From Acinetobacter dispersus (lineage in GTDB: Bacteria > Pseudomonadota > Gammaproteobacteria > Pseudomonadales > Moraxellaceae), in assembly GCF_009884975.1 (NCBI RefSeq), contig NZ_CP041970.1, forward strand, positions 1,798,001-1,862,000: DNA of 64,000 nucleotides. The letters run 5' to 3'. Positions 1-9,193 of the stretch are shown here, in pieces. The notes under the pieces were generated by a model. The model searched no databases. It saw only the letters and a list, made by a program, of their open reading frames with translations, and was not told the DNA's origin. Numbering within the stretch: position 1 is the first letter of the stretch; every line of letters begins with the position of its first letter. Position numbers and translations under genes: made by a program.

Positions 1-846
1 TGTCAACAGCAACGCAAAAATCAGCACATGAGGTCCTGAAATCGCCAATAGATGTGAAATCCCCAACTGTTGAAATTGTTGCTTTAAACGAGTTGATAAA
101 AGACTTTCATCCCCTGTCAACAATGCGAGAAGTAAACCTTTATGTTGAAGCCCCGAAGCCTGAAACATGTTTCGAAATGACAGTCGCATGGCCTCAATTT
201 TTAATAACAACATTGCTTGAAGGCTTTGTTGCTGCTTAAGATGCTGCTGATAACCTAGGCGATAAATTTCATCGCGACTCAATGGCTGAATATGTCTTAC
301 CGAAAATGCCGACATCACTTTTTGTTGTAAAAACCATTTCTCCTTATCAAAAGCACCTGCAACGGCATAACTATGTGCAGGTTTGATAACGCCTTCAATT
401 CGATAATAATGACCCAACTCTAAAATTTGTTCTTGAATCGCTTGTTGTTTTTCCTTACTCAGATAAAGAAACCAATCCACTGGTTGCTCATGTCGATTGA
501 GTACCTCAGCGATTTGTTTTTGTCCTTCATCGCTTAACTCATCTAATTTTTTAATATAAACAACTGCTTCAAATGGCTGCGCCTTTACTTCTCTAAACTT
601 CAGCCGTTGTTCTAAGGCTGTATCGGCATAATGAAAGCCAGTACAAAATAATGCCCAACCAACACTGATTAAAATCAGCGCTTTATAAATAGGATTATTA
701 GAATATAGTCGTCTGTCATAAAACCCATAAGCAAGGACTGAAATTGCGAGAACCAACCACATCCACCATGTGGTAGCCACAAAAGGAAGGTCCAGCCCCA
801 TAAAGGCAATTCCTGTAATCCAGCCCAATAAAATAATTTTTAGCAT
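1..846 (-). CDS. comEC: ComEC/Rec2 competence channel, N-terminal part (cut by window edge)
   Basis: This is the inner-membrane channel that takes single-stranded DNA into the cytoplasm during natural transformation. About 282 codons are visible, reading leftward from ATG at 846 with no stop before the window edge. The first ~60 residues are hydrophobic membrane segments. A soluble DUF4131/OB-like stretch follows. The visible part ends in the family signature GISHLLAISGPHV, which opens the Competence domain. The rest of that domain and the C-terminal metallo-beta-lactamase-like domain lie outside the window. It is followed (in its own direction, upstream) by lolD with a terminator between them, so it probably has its own promoter in 847-880. 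No frameshift is seen in the visible part. Confidence 0.9.
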   Translation of the reverse strand, partial: MLKIILLGWITGIAFMGLDLPFVATTWWMWLVLAISVLAYGFYDRRLYSNNPIYKALILISVGWALFCTGFHYADTALEQRLKFREVKAQPFEAVVYIKKLDELSDEGQKQIAEVLNRHEQPVDWFLYLSKEKQQAIQEQILELGHYYRIEGVIKPAHSYAVAGAFDKEKWFLQQKVMSAFSVRHIQPLSRDEIYRLGYQQHLKQQQSLQAMLLLKIEAMRLSFRNMFQASGLQHKGLLLALLTGDESLLSTRLKQQFQQLGISHLLAISGPHVLIFALLLT

Positions 847-880
847 TTTACTAAATTAATTTTTTAATTATTCTAAAGAC

Positions 881-910
881 AAAATTAAAGCCCGTTTTCA
901 GGGCTTTAAC
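881..910 (-). terminator. Rho-independent terminator after lolD
   Basis: Arms AAAGCCC (887-893) and GGGCTTT (901-907) enclose a 7-nt loop. On the minus strand the stem is followed by a T-rich run (TTTAATTTT). It lies 23 bases past the lolD stop. Confidence 0.7.
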
Positions 911-932
911 AAGGGCTTATTCAAAATATTTA

Positions 933-1616
933 TTATTGATCAAGCCATAAACCATCTTGCATATGCAAAACAGAGTCAGCCGACTGTGCCAACTGCTCAT
1001 CATGGGTCACAATCAACATGGCCATATTCAGCTCTTTTTTCAAATCTGTCAGTAATTCGAAAATGCTGAGCGCTGTTTTACGATCTAGATTACCCGTCGG
1101 TTCATCTGCTAAAACAACCGCAGGCCGAGTCACCAACGCACGTGCCAATGCCACACGCTGACGCTCACCACCAGACAATTCACCTGGTTTGTGATCCATA
1201 CGATGAGATAAGCCGACACGATCCAGTAGGTATTCCACCTGCTTTTTCACATCTTTAAAATTGCTTTCACCACGTATCATTAATGGCATTGCCACATTTT
1301 CAAGGGCTGAAAACTCAGGCAGCAAATGATGGAACTGGTAAACAAAACCTAAATATTGGTTACGTTTATAGCCACGTTCAGCTTCACCTAAATTATCAAA
1401 ACGCTGTCCTTGTAAAAACACTTGCCCTTGTGAAGGTTGCTCTAAGCCACCTAACGCATGCAGTAGTGTACTTTTACCCGAACCACTTGAACCGACAATC
1501 GAGACAAACTCACCTGCTTTCACTTGAAGTGATAAACCTTTAATCACTTCAACTTTGCTTCTACCATCATCAAAATGCTTGTAGATATCTTTTGCTTCTA
1601 AGACAATCTTACTCAT
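933..1616 (-). CDS. lolD: Lipoprotein-releasing ABC transporter ATPase LolD
   Basis: This is the cytoplasmic ATPase that powers extraction of outer-membrane lipoproteins from the inner membrane and hand-over to LolA. At 227 aa it has the usual length. The Walker A (GSSGSGKST), signature (LSGGERQR) and Walker B with D-loop (VVLADEPTGNLD) motifs are intact, and the H-loop is THD. The ATG at 1616 lies inside the last codons of the permease gene (8-base overlap, TATGAGTAA). This points to translational coupling and argues against a longer reading starting at 1652. Confidence 0.96.
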   Translation of the reverse strand: MSKIVLEAKDIYKHFDDGRSKVEVIKGLSLQVKAGEFVSIVGSSGSGKSTLLHALGGLEQPSQGQVFLQGQRFDNLGEAERGYKRNQYLGFVYQFHHLLPEFSALENVAMPLMIRGESNFKDVKKQVEYLLDRVGLSHRMDHKPGELSGGERQRVALARALVTRPAVVLADEPTGNLDRKTALSIFELLTDLKKELNMAMLIVTHDEQLAQSADSVLHMQDGLWLDQ

Positions 1617-2844
1617 AACGTAACGCCTCAGCAGGTTGAACTTTCGCTGCACGCAATGCAGGGTAAACTGTTGCTAAGAAACTTAATAACAAAGATACCG
1701 TTACAATCACAACCACATCTTGCCATCTGAGATATGAAGGCAGGTAATGAACAAAGTAAGCATCAAACAGATTCAAACCTAAGACGGTATTAAACCAAGA
1801 AATAATATCGCTGATTGTAAGCGCCAACGTAACACCTAAAATCGTACCTGCAATGGTCCCAATCACCCCAATTACAGTTCCTTGTACCATGAAAATTTTG
1901 GTAATCATCGAAGGTGACGCGCCTAAGGTTCGGAGGATTGCAATATCAGACTTTTTATCAGTCACGACCATGACTAATGAGGAAACGATATTAAATGCGG
2001 CTACGACAATAATCAGCACCAGTAATAAACCAACTAAGGTTTTTTCCATTTGAATCGCATTGAACAAATTACCATGGGTATAAGTCCAGTTCGATGCATA
2101 GAAATTACTTGGCAGCTGGCTGACAATATCATTGGCCACTTTTGGCGCAGCAAAAATATCATCCAGTTTCAAACGTACGCCTTGCGCACCATCAGGTAAG
2201 CGTAACAAAGTAGAAGCATCATTCAAGGCGATATAACCCACCATTGAATCCACTTCTGCACCTACACTGAAAATACCAACGATTTTAAAACGTTTAAAGC
2301 GAGGCACCACACCTGCTGGTGACGGTGTTGCTTCAGGTAACACTAAAGTCACATTATCATTTAAACCTAGACCCAGTGCATCGGTCATGTCCTTACCTAG
2401 AACAATACCAAACTCACCTTTCTTCAAGGCATTTAAATCACCTGAGACCATGTGATTTTGAATGATTGAAACCTTTTTCTCATATTCTGGTTCAATCCCT
2501 GTGACCATGATTCCTGCCACTTGACCTTGCGCAGTTAACATTCCCTGCAATTGGGTAAACGGTGCAACCCCAGTGACATGCGGATGATGCTCAACTTTTT
2601 TTACAAGCTCAGGCCAATCTGTTAGAATTTGAGTAGAAGAAACAGTGGCTTGTGGAACCATTCCTAGAACACGAGTTTTTAATTCGCGATCAAAACCATT
2701 CATGACAGATAACACTGTAATGAGGACAGCAACGCCAAGGGTTAAACCAATCATGGAAACCAAGGCGATAAAAGAAATAAAATGATTACTCCGCCTAGCA
2801 CGAGTGTATCTCAACCCTATATACAGCGAAATTGGCTTAAACAT
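1609..2844 (-). CDS. lolC: LolC/LolE-family lipoprotein-release permease (LolF-type)
   Basis: This is the inner-membrane partner of LolD. The 411-aa protein has an N-terminal membrane segment after RYTRARR, a large periplasmic MacB-like domain (about 45-260) and three C-terminal membrane segments with the FtsX-type fold. It ends QPAEALRYE, typical of the family. Only one permease gene sits beside lolD, whereas enterics have lolC and lolE flanking it. A single-permease (LolF-type homodimer) arrangement has been described for several gammaproteobacteria and fits here. A second permease elsewhere in the genome cannot be excluded. It is divergent from the PilZ gene with only 25 bases between start codons. 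Confidence 0.93.
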   Translation of the reverse strand: MFKPISLYIGLRYTRARRSNHFISFIALVSMIGLTLGVAVLITVLSVMNGFDRELKTRVLGMVPQATVSSTQILTDWPELVKKVEHHPHVTGVAPFTQLQGMLTAQGQVAGIMVTGIEPEYEKKVSIIQNHMVSGDLNALKKGEFGIVLGKDMTDALGLGLNDNVTLVLPEATPSPAGVVPRFKRFKIVGIFSVGAEVDSMVGYIALNDASTLLRLPDGAQGVRLKLDDIFAAPKVANDIVSQLPSNFYASNWTYTHGNLFNAIQMEKTLVGLLLVLIIVVAAFNIVSSLVMVVTDKKSDIAILRTLGASPSMITKIFMVQGTVIGVIGTIAGTILGVTLALTISDIISWFNTVLGLNLFDAYFVHYLPSYLRWQDVVVIVTVSLLLSFLATVYPALRAAKVQPAEALRYE

Positions 2845-2869
2845 ACCATCTAGTCCGAGGTGATTTATT

Positions 2870-3445
2870 ATGGAAAATTCACAACATCATCTTGTTGACG
2901 ACAACACTGAACGTCGAGTGATGTCTCGTATTGATGCCGTGTTGAGAATCAACTATCAAATCATTCCAGATGATGTTGCGCTGAATGATCCTTATGACTC
3001 TCATTTCGTATTACCGCGCTATTTTCTACTACTTGCAGAATTAGATCAATTTGATCACGCGTTTCGCTACGAATTAGAACAATTAAATGAAAAAGATCAA
3101 CAAATTGCTCGCATCTTATCCCTTTTTAACCAGAAATTGAATCTGATTACAGGGTCTTTTTACGACAATATCGTGCAATCCTTGTTGCCAGTACCTGAAC
3201 AGGTGAATTTTTCAGAGAACGGATTAAGCTTCTTCAGTACACAAGATATTAATGAAGGTACTTATATTCATATCACCTTGAGTCACCCTGAAAACTTCTT
3301 CCATATTGCGGCGACTGCCCAAGTGGCACATAGTAGTGCAGATGAACAAGGTAAGTTCCGTATCGGCGCCTATTTCATTACTTTGAACCCGCAAGATCGT
3401 GCAAAATTGGCTGCCAGCGTTCAACAAAGCCAGCAAGCAAGCTAA
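2870..3445 (+). CDS. PilZ-domain protein
   Basis: This 191-aa soluble protein is probably a cyclic-di-GMP or pilus-related adaptor. Near the N-terminus an ERRxxxR arginine cluster (about residues 14-20) is visible. A NFSENGLSF segment (about 118-126) matches the D/N-x-S-x-x-G PilZ motif, followed by the expected beta strands. The middle (about 45-105) is helical and acidic. No membrane segment or signal peptide is present. The gene is transcribed away from the lol operon and has its own short promoter region. Whether it binds c-di-GMP is open, because the arginine motif is far from the NxSxxG motif in the linear sequence. Confidence 0.78.
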   Translation: MENSQHHLVDDNTERRVMSRIDAVLRINYQIIPDDVALNDPYDSHFVLPRYFLLLAELDQFDHAFRYELEQLNEKDQQIARILSLFNQKLNLITGSFYDNIVQSLLPVPEQVNFSENGLSFFSTQDINEGTYIHITLSHPENFFHIAATAQVAHSSADEQGKFRIGAYFITLNPQDRAKLAASVQQSQQAS

Positions 3446-3458
3446 GATCACTTAACGC

Positions 3459-4358
3459 TTATACTTTTAATCGACGATATGCACGTAGATCTCTAAAGAA
3501 ATAGAGAAATAAACCAAAGAGAATAATGCTTGCCCCAACAAATACCTGAACTGACAATTGCTCGTGGTTCAGGTATGCCCCAATCAAGATTGCCAACATT
3601 GGCGTCATCACTGTCGTCAGGGACAAGGTCGTGGCTTGAAGATTTTGAACTAGTTTAAAGTAACAGAACATCGCAATCAGAGATGCCATAACAATCGTAT
3701 AGGTCAGTGCCAATAGTGATTTAGCAGATGGGATATGCGTGGGTGCATATTGCCAAATCCAAGGTAACAACATACTTGCCAATATAGTTGAAACTAGAAT
3801 TGAACCTGTCGCTTGTGCCATCACAGGTAAATCAGCATTAATTTTTTTCACCAGAAAAATTGATAGAGAGTATGAAAAAACGCTGATCAGCATTAAAACA
3901 ATACCCAGCGGTTGCACATGTTTTTGACTGCCACTGAGACAGATCATCGCTAACCCAATAATGGATGTCGCCATACCTAACCACTGTAAACCCGCCAGTT
4001 TTTGCTGGAAGCCAAATCGACCAATCAGGCCGGCCATAATCGGAGCCAAACCAAACATCAACGCAATCAGTCCCGAACTGAGATAAGCAGTTGCCGCATA
4101 AGTAAAGATTTGCGAACCGATCAGACTTAATGAACCTGCGGCATAACTTAATAAGGCAATTTTATGTGTTGGAAATTTTACTTTTAATAGCAATAAAACG
4201 GTTGTAGCCAAAGGTAAGGCAATAAAAAAACGAATCAACAATGCCCACATGGGATGTAAATCAGAAACACTCCACACAATGGCTAAAGGCGTAGTTGCCC
4301 AAATGAATACCAATAATCCATAAGTGAACATTAAGTTAATACGTGATGGCATATTCAA
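3459..4358 (-). CDS. EamA/DMT-family inner-membrane transporter
   Basis: This 299-aa protein consists almost entirely of hydrophobic segments, about ten, arranged as two EamA repeats of roughly 140 residues. Family members export metabolites or drugs, but the substrate cannot be told from the sequence. It lies one base downstream of the UPF0178 gene on the same strand, so the two are probably co-transcribed. The C-terminus is short and basic (RDLRAYRRLKV), as expected for a cytoplasmic tail. Confidence 0.88.
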   Translation of the reverse strand: MNMPSRINLMFTYGLLVFIWATTPLAIVWSVSDLHPMWALLIRFFIALPLATTVLLLLKVKFPTHKIALLSYAAGSLSLIGSQIFTYAATAYLSSGLIALMFGLAPIMAGLIGRFGFQQKLAGLQWLGMATSIIGLAMICLSGSQKHVQPLGIVLMLISVFSYSLSIFLVKKINADLPVMAQATGSILVSTILASMLLPWIWQYAPTHIPSAKSLLALTYTIVMASLIAMFCYFKLVQNLQATTLSLTTVMTPMLAILIGAYLNHEQLSVQVFVGASIILFGLFLYFFRDLRAYRRLKV

Positions 4359-4359
4359 C

Positions 4360-4830
4360 TCAAGAAGCTGTTTTACGTTTCTGTTTTAAAATGGTCTGAT
4401 CCAGTGAACTTGAAAACTCGCGCTTGTCTCTTTCTGAGATCGGAGGCGGCCCACCGGTTTGCACACCTGCACCACGTAAAGTATCCATAAAATCTCGCAA
4501 ATGTAGACGCGCTTTTACATTTGCAGTGGTATAGATCTCACCACGCGGATGAATCGCGATCCCACCCTTTTCAATCACTTGTGCTGCAAGTGGTATATCC
4601 TGTGTAATGACAATGTCATTTTCTTGCATCCGATCTACAATTTCTTGGTCGGCCTTATCGGCACCACTCATCACTTGAATGGATTTAATCCGCAGTGACG
4701 GCGTAATGCCAACATTTTGATTGGCAACAAAAATAACTTCAAGTTGATAACGATCAGAAGCACGTAGAATAACTTCACGTAAAATTTTAGGCAAAGCATC
4801 AGCATCTACCCACAATTTGAATGGCAGCAC
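4360..4830 (-). CDS. YaiI/YqxD family protein (UPF0178, DUF188)
   Basis: This 156-aa cytosolic protein opens with LWVDADALP, carries [11 protein letters not shown] near residue 75 and [11 protein letters not shown] near 130. These are hallmarks of the UPF0178 family, a PIN-like fold with acidic residues and unproven function. The likely start is GTG at 4830. No in-frame ATG lies early enough to keep the conserved VDADA strand. It forms a tight pair with the downstream EamA transporter. Confidence 0.9.
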   Translation of the reverse strand: MLPFKLWVDADALPKILREVILRASDRYQLEVIFVANQNVGITPSLRIKSIQVMSGADKADQEIVDRMQENDIVITQDIPLAAQVIEKGGIAIHPRGEIYTTANVKARLHLRDFMDTLRGAGVQTGGPPPISERDKREFSSSLDQTILKQKRKTAS

Positions 4831-5063
4831 GTTGGCAAGAGCTCATGAAAGTAAAAAATATAGTGTAACAGATTACTGGAAAAGTAGAGTGAAGATCATC
4901 TGACTATTCACATCGACAGTTCTTGTAAGACATACTTAATCAGCATATTGATATTTCGAGCTAAAAAGTAAATTAATTGTAGAGAATTACAGATTCAGAC
5001 TTGAAATATGACAGTTACCCTCGATTTAATAGAGTAAGTTCAATCTTTTTAGCATTACGCTTT

Positions 5064-6002
5064 ATGAAAAATCAAAACAGTCCAGAAATCATTAAAATTC
5101 AAGATCAAAATTTCGGTAATCATGTCGAGCATTGGAACTTACTGACAGATACTCCCGAAACGGATGTTCCCAAATGGTTAGGATTGGCTCTTGATGCACC
5201 AGTAATGCCGATGGGTCTCTGTCAGGATGAACATGAAATGGATCAATCATTCTGGCTGATTCAAGGTCCGAGTGGCGAAGCTGTTTCGATTAATCAAATT
5301 ATTGCGGTTGAAGATCAAAAACCCCGTGCATTAAAAACAGCATTTCCCAGTTTTGATAGCCCATATAAATATGATGCGCAAATCGAGCGAATTATTACCT
5401 GTGATTCTTCAACTCAGGCAGTATTACGTTTGAACTTAAATAAAAACACCATTATTTATGCATTTGATAATTTATTCAGTGTAAATAGCTGTCAATATGA
5501 CAAAAATCAAACCTATCAAGTTCAATTTAATGCTTGGGCATATGAATTAGAAACGGTTTCGGCTGATGAGAAAATCATTGTTGATGATCCAGCTTCAATT
5601 AAACATCACCGCGCATTAAATGCAATTTTGACTGAACATAATGGAATTGCCCCAGACAATTTACAAGAATTGATTAATGACTGGCAACCAAAAACACCAG
5701 AAGATCAAGAACCTGTCACTGTCGACTTTTCTAAAATGGTGGCCTATTTATTTGGTGAAACATTAGGTCAAGAAGATGAAGCTTGGTTCCAAGGTAATAT
5801 CGTAGGTAAAACTTCTATGCAGTTTATGCAGGAAGAATATACCCTTTATGATGTGACGCTGGTATTAGAAGATGATTTACCCGCAATCCTGATTCGTATT
5901 GCAACGAAGAATGAATTGTATAAAAACTTTAACATTGGCCAATATATTCGCGGTAACCTATGGATTCAGGCGAATATTTATGCTAAAACTGCACATAAGT
6001 GA
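5064..6002 (+). CDS. Conserved protein of unknown function
   Basis: I do not recognise this 312-aa protein. It is acidic and soluble, with no signal peptide or membrane segment. It contains a repeated pattern of short strands, a conserved-looking segment FSKMVAYLFGETLGQEDEAWFQG (split here: FSKMVAYLFGET then LGQEDEAWFQG) around residues 229-251, and a C-terminal beta-rich part. An open frame continues upstream to a TTG at 5001, but ATG at 5064 (MKNQNSPE) removes an atypical leader and is preferred. It overlaps the next small ORF by four bases (GTGA), suggesting a two-gene unit ending at the shared terminator at 6205-6240. Confidence 0.75.
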   Translation: MKNQNSPEIIKIQDQNFGNHVEHWNLLTDTPETDVPKWLGLALDAPVMPMGLCQDEHEMDQSFWLIQGPSGEAVSINQIIAVEDQKPRALKTAFPSFDSPYKYDAQIERIITCDSSTQAVLRLNLNKNTIIYAFDNLFSVNSCQYDKNQTYQVQFNAWAYELETVSADEKIIVDDPASIKHHRALNAILTEHNGIAPDNLQELINDWQPKTPEDQEPVTVDFSKMVAYLFGETLGQEDEAWFQGNIVGKTSMQFMQEEYTLYDVTLVLEDDLPAILIRIATKNELYKNFNIGQYIRGNLWIQANIYAKTAHK

Positions 6003-6181
6003 CAAAAAATCACATAAATGGCATTTTAGGCGTTCTAATGAAAATTATACCAGAACAAACGACCACCAGTCTGATTCACTCGAGTGATCAAGGTCTTAAA
6101 CTTGATGTTGGTGCTTTTTGCTTTTTTTTACTTGGTATGTTTTTAGCAGCACTCATGTTTCATCAAATTGGCTTTTTTTAA
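5999..6181 (+). CDS. Small single-pass membrane protein
   Basis: This is a 60-aa ORF from GTG at 5999, overlapping the stop of the preceding gene. An alternative ATG at 6038 would give 47 aa. The C-terminal 25 residues form one strong hydrophobic segment (FCFFLLGMFLAALMF) ending HQIGFF. No family is recognised. Support comes from the GTGA coupling to the upstream gene and from its position just before a strong terminator. It is short enough that chance cannot be excluded. Confidence 0.5.
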   Translation: MTKNHINGILGVLMKIIPEQTTTSLIHSSDQGLKLDVGAFCFFLLGMFLAALMFHQIGFF

Positions 6182-6204
6182 ATTTTTGACCACTACCCTA
6201 TTCA

Positions 6205-6240
6205 AAAATAAAAGCCCTCAATGTTGAGGGCTTTTATTTT
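6205..6240. terminator. Bidirectional terminator between small membrane ORF and serC
   Basis: This is a long perfect inverted repeat. AAAAGCCCTCA and TGAGGGCTTTT enclose a short loop, flanked by A-rich and T-rich tracts on both sides. It serves convergent genes ending at 6181 and 6257. Confidence 0.9.
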
Positions 6241-6256
6241 AGCTACGTATTATGGC

Positions 6257-7336
6257 TTAACCATGACGTTTTGCAAACTCACCCATAAAGTCTACAAGCG
6301 CTTGCACACCTGCTAATGGGACTGCATTGTAAATACTTGCACGCATACCACCAACTGAGCGGTGGCCTGCTAAGTTTAACAAATGATTTTGCTCTGCTTC
6401 TTTTAAGAAGGTCTTTTCCAGTGCTTCATCAACTAAAGTGAATGGTACGTTCATCATTGAACGGTTTGGAATGGCAATTGGATTGTTATAGAAATCACTT
6501 GAATCAATATAACCATAAAGCAGTTTTGCTTTCTCTTGATTCACTTTATAGATCGCATCTACCCCACCCTGCTCAAGCAACCACTCAAATACTAAACCAG
6601 ATAAATACCACGCATAAGTCGCAGGAGTATTCACCATTGAACCATTCTTGGCTTGATCGGCATATTTTAAGATACTTGGAATCTCAGGTTTTGCTTGATC
6701 TAACAGGTCATCACGAATAATGACAATAGTTAAACCTGCTGGGCCAATATTCTTTTGCGCGCCCGCATAGATCAGACCAAACTTACTGACATCTAAAGGT
6801 GCAGACAAGATACTAGATGAATAATCACACACCAATGGTGCGTTTACATCTGGAATTCCCGCGAATTGTAGACCACCAATGGTTTCATTATCTGCATAAT
6901 GTACATAGGCAGCGTCAGCCGAAAGATTCCAGCTGCTTTGTTCAGTAATGGCATGTTTACCATCAATTAAAGTTCCCGCTTCAACGATATTAATATCACC
7001 ATAGCGTTTTGCTTCTTTGAGTGCTTTCTCAGACCAAATACCTGTATGGATATAATCTGCCTTATTATTTTTACCTAACAGATTCAAAGGTATCGCTGAG
7101 AATTGCAAGGATGCACCACCTTGTAAAAACAAGACCTTATAGTTCTCTGGAATATTCATGAGCTTACGTAAATCAGCTTCAGCTTTCTCTGCCACAGCAA
7201 CATAGTCATTGCTACGATGACTCATTTCCATGATCGACAGACCCTTACCTTGCCAATCCAACAATTCTTGTTGAGCTTTTTCTAAAACAGCCGTAGGTAA
7301 TGCAGCAGGACCAGCGCAGAAATTATAAGCACGCAT
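6257..7336 (-). CDS. serC: Phosphoserine aminotransferase
   Basis: This PLP enzyme converts 3-phosphohydroxypyruvate and glutamate to phosphoserine. In many bacteria it also makes 4-phosphohydroxythreonine for PLP synthesis. The 359-aa protein starts MRAYNFCAGPAALP. The PLP lysine lies in IYAGAQKNIGPAG (about residue 197), and SVGGMRASIYNAV sits near the C-terminus. Start at 7336 is supported by AAGGGA nine bases upstream. The frame extends further upstream without any family resemblance. It appears monocistronic. Confidence 0.97.
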   Translation of the reverse strand: MRAYNFCAGPAALPTAVLEKAQQELLDWQGKGLSIMEMSHRSNDYVAVAEKAEADLRKLMNIPENYKVLFLQGGASLQFSAIPLNLLGKNNKADYIHTGIWSEKALKEAKRYGDINIVEAGTLIDGKHAITEQSSWNLSADAAYVHYADNETIGGLQFAGIPDVNAPLVCDYSSSILSAPLDVSKFGLIYAGAQKNIGPAGLTIVIIRDDLLDQAKPEIPSILKYADQAKNGSMVNTPATYAWYLSGLVFEWLLEQGGVDAIYKVNQEKAKLLYGYIDSSDFYNNPIAIPNRSMMNVPFTLVDEALEKTFLKEAEQNHLLNLAGHRSVGGMRASIYNAVPLAGVQALVDFMGEFAKRHG

Positions 7337-7669
7337 GAGTTTTCCCTTGTTAAAGTGGAACAAATTGGAATGGGAATTTAACCATAGATTGGCGAAGCTT
7401 GCAGCAGCTTATCCAGTAAATATTTCAATTTGATTGAGAAAATAGTATTAATTTTTCTATCATGTCTTTGTCATTACATTTATTTTTAGTTGAATAACCA
7501 GCTCATATTTACTCGTTCAAAAAACCATAATTTCACCCGTTTTAATTAGATTAAAAACTCTACTTTTTACAAATTCACTACACCAAACCAAGCGATATAA
7601 CTATTTAATTAAAAACATAATATTTTAATTTTATAAAAAGAATTTAGACTACCTCAGGATATTATTAAA
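7337..7669. other. AT-rich divergent intergenic region (serC / exporter operon)
   Basis: This 333-base stretch has no gene that I can support. It must contain both divergent promoters. I see A/T-rich tracts and no convincing operator, riboswitch or repeat. Confidence 0.6.
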
Positions 7670-9181
7670 TTGCGACCTACCCCTATGTTGAAACGACATG
7701 ATCGACCGAGTTTTAAGGTCCAACGGTTTCCCAGAAAGTTAAGCTTGAGTATAAGCCTGATCAGCTGTGCCCTATTTTCAACAGTATTATCTGCACAAAC
7801 ATTAAGTTATAGCGAAGCTGAACAATATGTTGTGGAAAATGCTTACGGGACGCAAGCACAGCAGGCCCTACAGCAAGCTTCACAACTTGAAATGGAAGCC
7901 GTCAAGCATTTAGGTTTACCGCGTATCGACTTAAATGCACGTGCTTACTCATTTCATAGCGAAACTAGCGTACCTTTAGAATCGAGTAAACGTCGGCTTG
8001 AAAACTCCCTCACGCGGGGCTTTGATGATAAATTGTCGCAATGGGGTAATGTGCTTCCACCAGAAGTGATTGATCAAGTCAGCCAAGGTTTTGATCAAAC
8101 TGTCCAAGATGGCTTAAATCAGGTACCCAATAATCTGGATGTCACGGTGAAAGACCATGATGTGCGCACTTCAATTTCAATGGTGATGCCACTCTATACT
8201 GGCGGGAAAATTAGTAGTGCCAAACAGATTGCGACGATTCAAGCACAACGCTCAAATATCAGCGAAAAACAACAACAAGATTCACAACGCTTCGAGATGA
8301 TTCAATCCTATTTTAATGTGCAATTACAACAACAGTTACTCAACGCTAGCCTGTTTAATTTGAATGCGATGCAAGAACACTATAACAATGCACTTAAATT
8401 AGAGAAGCAAGGCTTTATTAATAAAGGGCAACGCATGCAGTTTGAAGTGGCGCGGAATAATGCAGAACGCACCTATCAAAATGCGCAGTCGAATCTGCAA
8501 GCGAGCCAGTTTAGCCTAAAAAATCTATTACAGACTAAAGAAGGCCTAAACCTCACCACCCCACTATTTGTAAATAATGCACAAAATCATTCTTTGGATA
8601 AACTACTTGCAAATTATGATCAAAACTCCAGTTTGATTAAAAAGCTGCAAATGGATACCCAACTTGCCAATGAAAATGTCAAAGTTCAACAATCTGCGAA
8701 GAAACCAAGTGTTTTTGCCTTTGGTGAATATGGGTTAGACAATAAAGAGAATTGGATTGTCGGCGTGATGGCGAAATACAATTTATTCTCGGGTATTGAT
8801 AACAACAAAAATATCCGTGCTGCCGAACTGAAAAAATATGCAGCAGAATTGATGACCGAACGTACCAAGCAAGAAGTCGAAAACGTGCTGTACAAATCAT
8901 ATAGCGAATTAAACGCGTCTCAGACTAGCCATCAACTATTAACGCAGAACACCAAAGCTGCTCAAGAAAACTTACGTATCCAACAGCTTTCATTTAAAGA
9001 AGGTATGGGCACGGCGACTCAAGTGATTGATGCACAAAATGCATTCAGTGCATTAAGAAGTGAGATGGCGATAAATTCATATAAATACATCTTATCTTTA
9101 GCCACCTTATTACAAAGCTATGGTTCGATTGATGAGTTCAAGCTTTATGTTAATCAACCACGTACAGACTATATCCGTTAA
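7670..9181 (+). CDS. TolC-family outer-membrane efflux protein
   Basis: This is the outer-membrane exit duct of the exporter encoded in 7.7-12.6 kb. At 503 aa it has an N-terminal signal peptide (basic start, then ISLISCALFSTVLSAQ). Two OEP repeats of long amphipathic, Gln/Ala-rich helices follow, with VMPLYTGGKISSAK and KYNLFSGIDNNKN marking the two beta-to-helix turns. The start is ambiguous. TTG at 7670 has AGGA ten bases upstream, while ATG at 7685 lies 25 bases from it. The signal peptide is intact either way. The HlyD gene follows after 12 bases. Confidence 0.9.
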   Translation: MRPTPMLKRHDRPSFKVQRFPRKLSLSISLISCALFSTVLSAQTLSYSEAEQYVVENAYGTQAQQALQQASQLEMEAVKHLGLPRIDLNARAYSFHSETSVPLESSKRRLENSLTRGFDDKLSQWGNVLPPEVIDQVSQGFDQTVQDGLNQVPNNLDVTVKDHDVRTSISMVMPLYTGGKISSAKQIATIQAQRSNISEKQQQDSQRFEMIQSYFNVQLQQQLLNASLFNLNAMQEHYNNALKLEKQGFINKGQRMQFEVARNNAERTYQNAQSNLQASQFSLKNLLQTKEGLNLTTPLFVNNAQNHSLDKLLANYDQNSSLIKKLQMDTQLANENVKVQQSAKKPSVFAFGEYGLDNKENWIVGVMAKYNLFSGIDNNKNIRAAELKKYAAELMTERTKQEVENVLYKSYSELNASQTSHQLLTQNTKAAQENLRIQQLSFKEGMGTATQVIDAQNAFSALRSEMAINSYKYILSLATLLQSYGSIDEFKLYVNQPRTDYIR

Positions 9182-9193
9182 TTGGAGAAATTT

